Source: Saccharophagus degradans 2-40 (lineage in GTDB: Bacteria > Pseudomonadota > Gammaproteobacteria > Pseudomonadales > Cellvibrionaceae). From it: a stretch of DNA of 64,000 nt. Within the stretch, counting starts at the first letter, position 1. Every line of letters starts with the position of its first letter. The stretch lies in contig NC_007912.1 of the NCBI RefSeq assembly GCF_000013665.1, forward strand, positions 3,279,501 through 3,343,500. The letters run 5' to 3'. Shown here piece after piece: positions 63,854-64,000 of this stretch. Made by a program: the position numbers and the translations under genes. The notes beneath the pieces are model-generated. The model saw nothing but the letters and a program-made list of their open reading frames with translations. It made no database searches and was not told the DNA's origin.

Positions 63854-64000
63854 TTATTTGCTGCCTAGCCTTTCGGTGTATATTTTCGCATTTACTTCTT
63901 TTGCTGCATCCACCATTTCTTGGTACGGCGTGTCGGTAACATCCACAAAACCCACATTGTAGTTTTCACCATCATAAGCTCTGCCCGTTAATGGCGAATC
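63854..64000 (-). CDS. C-terminus of a probable GH50-like beta-agarase (cut by window edge)
   Basis: The last 48 codons plus stop. The peptide contains [20 protein letters not shown] and ends [11 protein letters not shown]. ENYxxGFVDVTDxPY is, from memory, like the end of GH50-type beta-agarases and of GH42-clan enzymes. Only the tail is visible, so the family is tentative. Confidence 0.45.
   Translation of the reverse strand, partial: DSPLTGRAYDGENYNVGFVDVTDTPYQEMVDAAKEVNAKIYTERLGSK

Overview
The window reads as chromosomal DNA of a marine, polysaccharide-degrading gammaproteobacterium of the Cellvibrionales type. From memory, the closest fit is Saccharophagus degradans or a near relative. 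The grounds are a secreted GH5 cellulase built as CBM2 - polyserine linker - CBM10 - polyserine linker - GH5, a GH10 xylanase, a GH2 glycosidase and the tail of a further carbohydrate-active enzyme, set among housekeeping genes in a Pseudomonas/E. coli-like order. No tRNA, rRNA, CRISPR array, intact insertion sequence or prophage was seen.

Bases 1-13,220 (minus strand) hold the classical envelope/translation cluster, read in transcription order: rpsB, tsf, pyrH, frr, uppS, cdsA, dxr, rseP, bamA, skp, lpxD, fabZ, lpxA, lpxB (cut by the window edge). BamA carries an unusual Asp/Asn/Gly-rich, calcium-loop-like insertion next to its VRGF motif. In many gammaproteobacteria map lies beside rpsB. 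Here three accessory genes (13,522-19,006) separate them: a seven-bladed FG-GAP propeller lipoprotein, a beta-sandwich/beta-helix/ricin-type lipoprotein, and a winged-helix regulator whose receiver domain has lost its phosphorylation residues.

Bases 19,171-29,027 (plus strand) carry map, glnD, dapC, nth, yffB, dapD, dapE (nitrogen sensing, DNA repair and lysine/peptidoglycan precursor synthesis), then moaC-moaD-moaE and a small membrane protein. Next come rsmJ, a PstS-OmpA fusion behind a Pho-box-like site, a BlaI / M56-peptidase-TonB / TonB-like regulatory locus with a large palindromic operator, two small lipoproteins and a PilZ protein.

Bases 36,718-43,986 hold MBL hydrolase-bamC-dapA, an LpxL-type acyltransferase, an aldo/keto reductase, fabV and miaE. 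Bases 44,042-46,973 form a tight operon of unknown purpose (GT2-like glycosyltransferase, TauE/SafE transporter, CPBP membrane protease), followed by a membrane histidine kinase with its CheY-like partner.

From 49,973 to the end the content turns to carbohydrate use. It includes GH2 and GH10 enzymes with a divergent sugar MFS transporter and a LacI-type palindrome, the GH5 cellulase, a TonB-dependent receptor with a ROK sugar kinase, a LysE exporter beside a decayed AraC gene, and a GntR regulator facing the C-terminus of a probable GH50-like agarase. Extracellular enzymes release oligosaccharides, outer-membrane and inner-membrane transporters import them, and ROK/GntR/LacI-type functions would handle phosphorylation and control. 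Start codons were adjusted where a Shine-Dalgarno sequence, signal peptide or family length decided between candidates.
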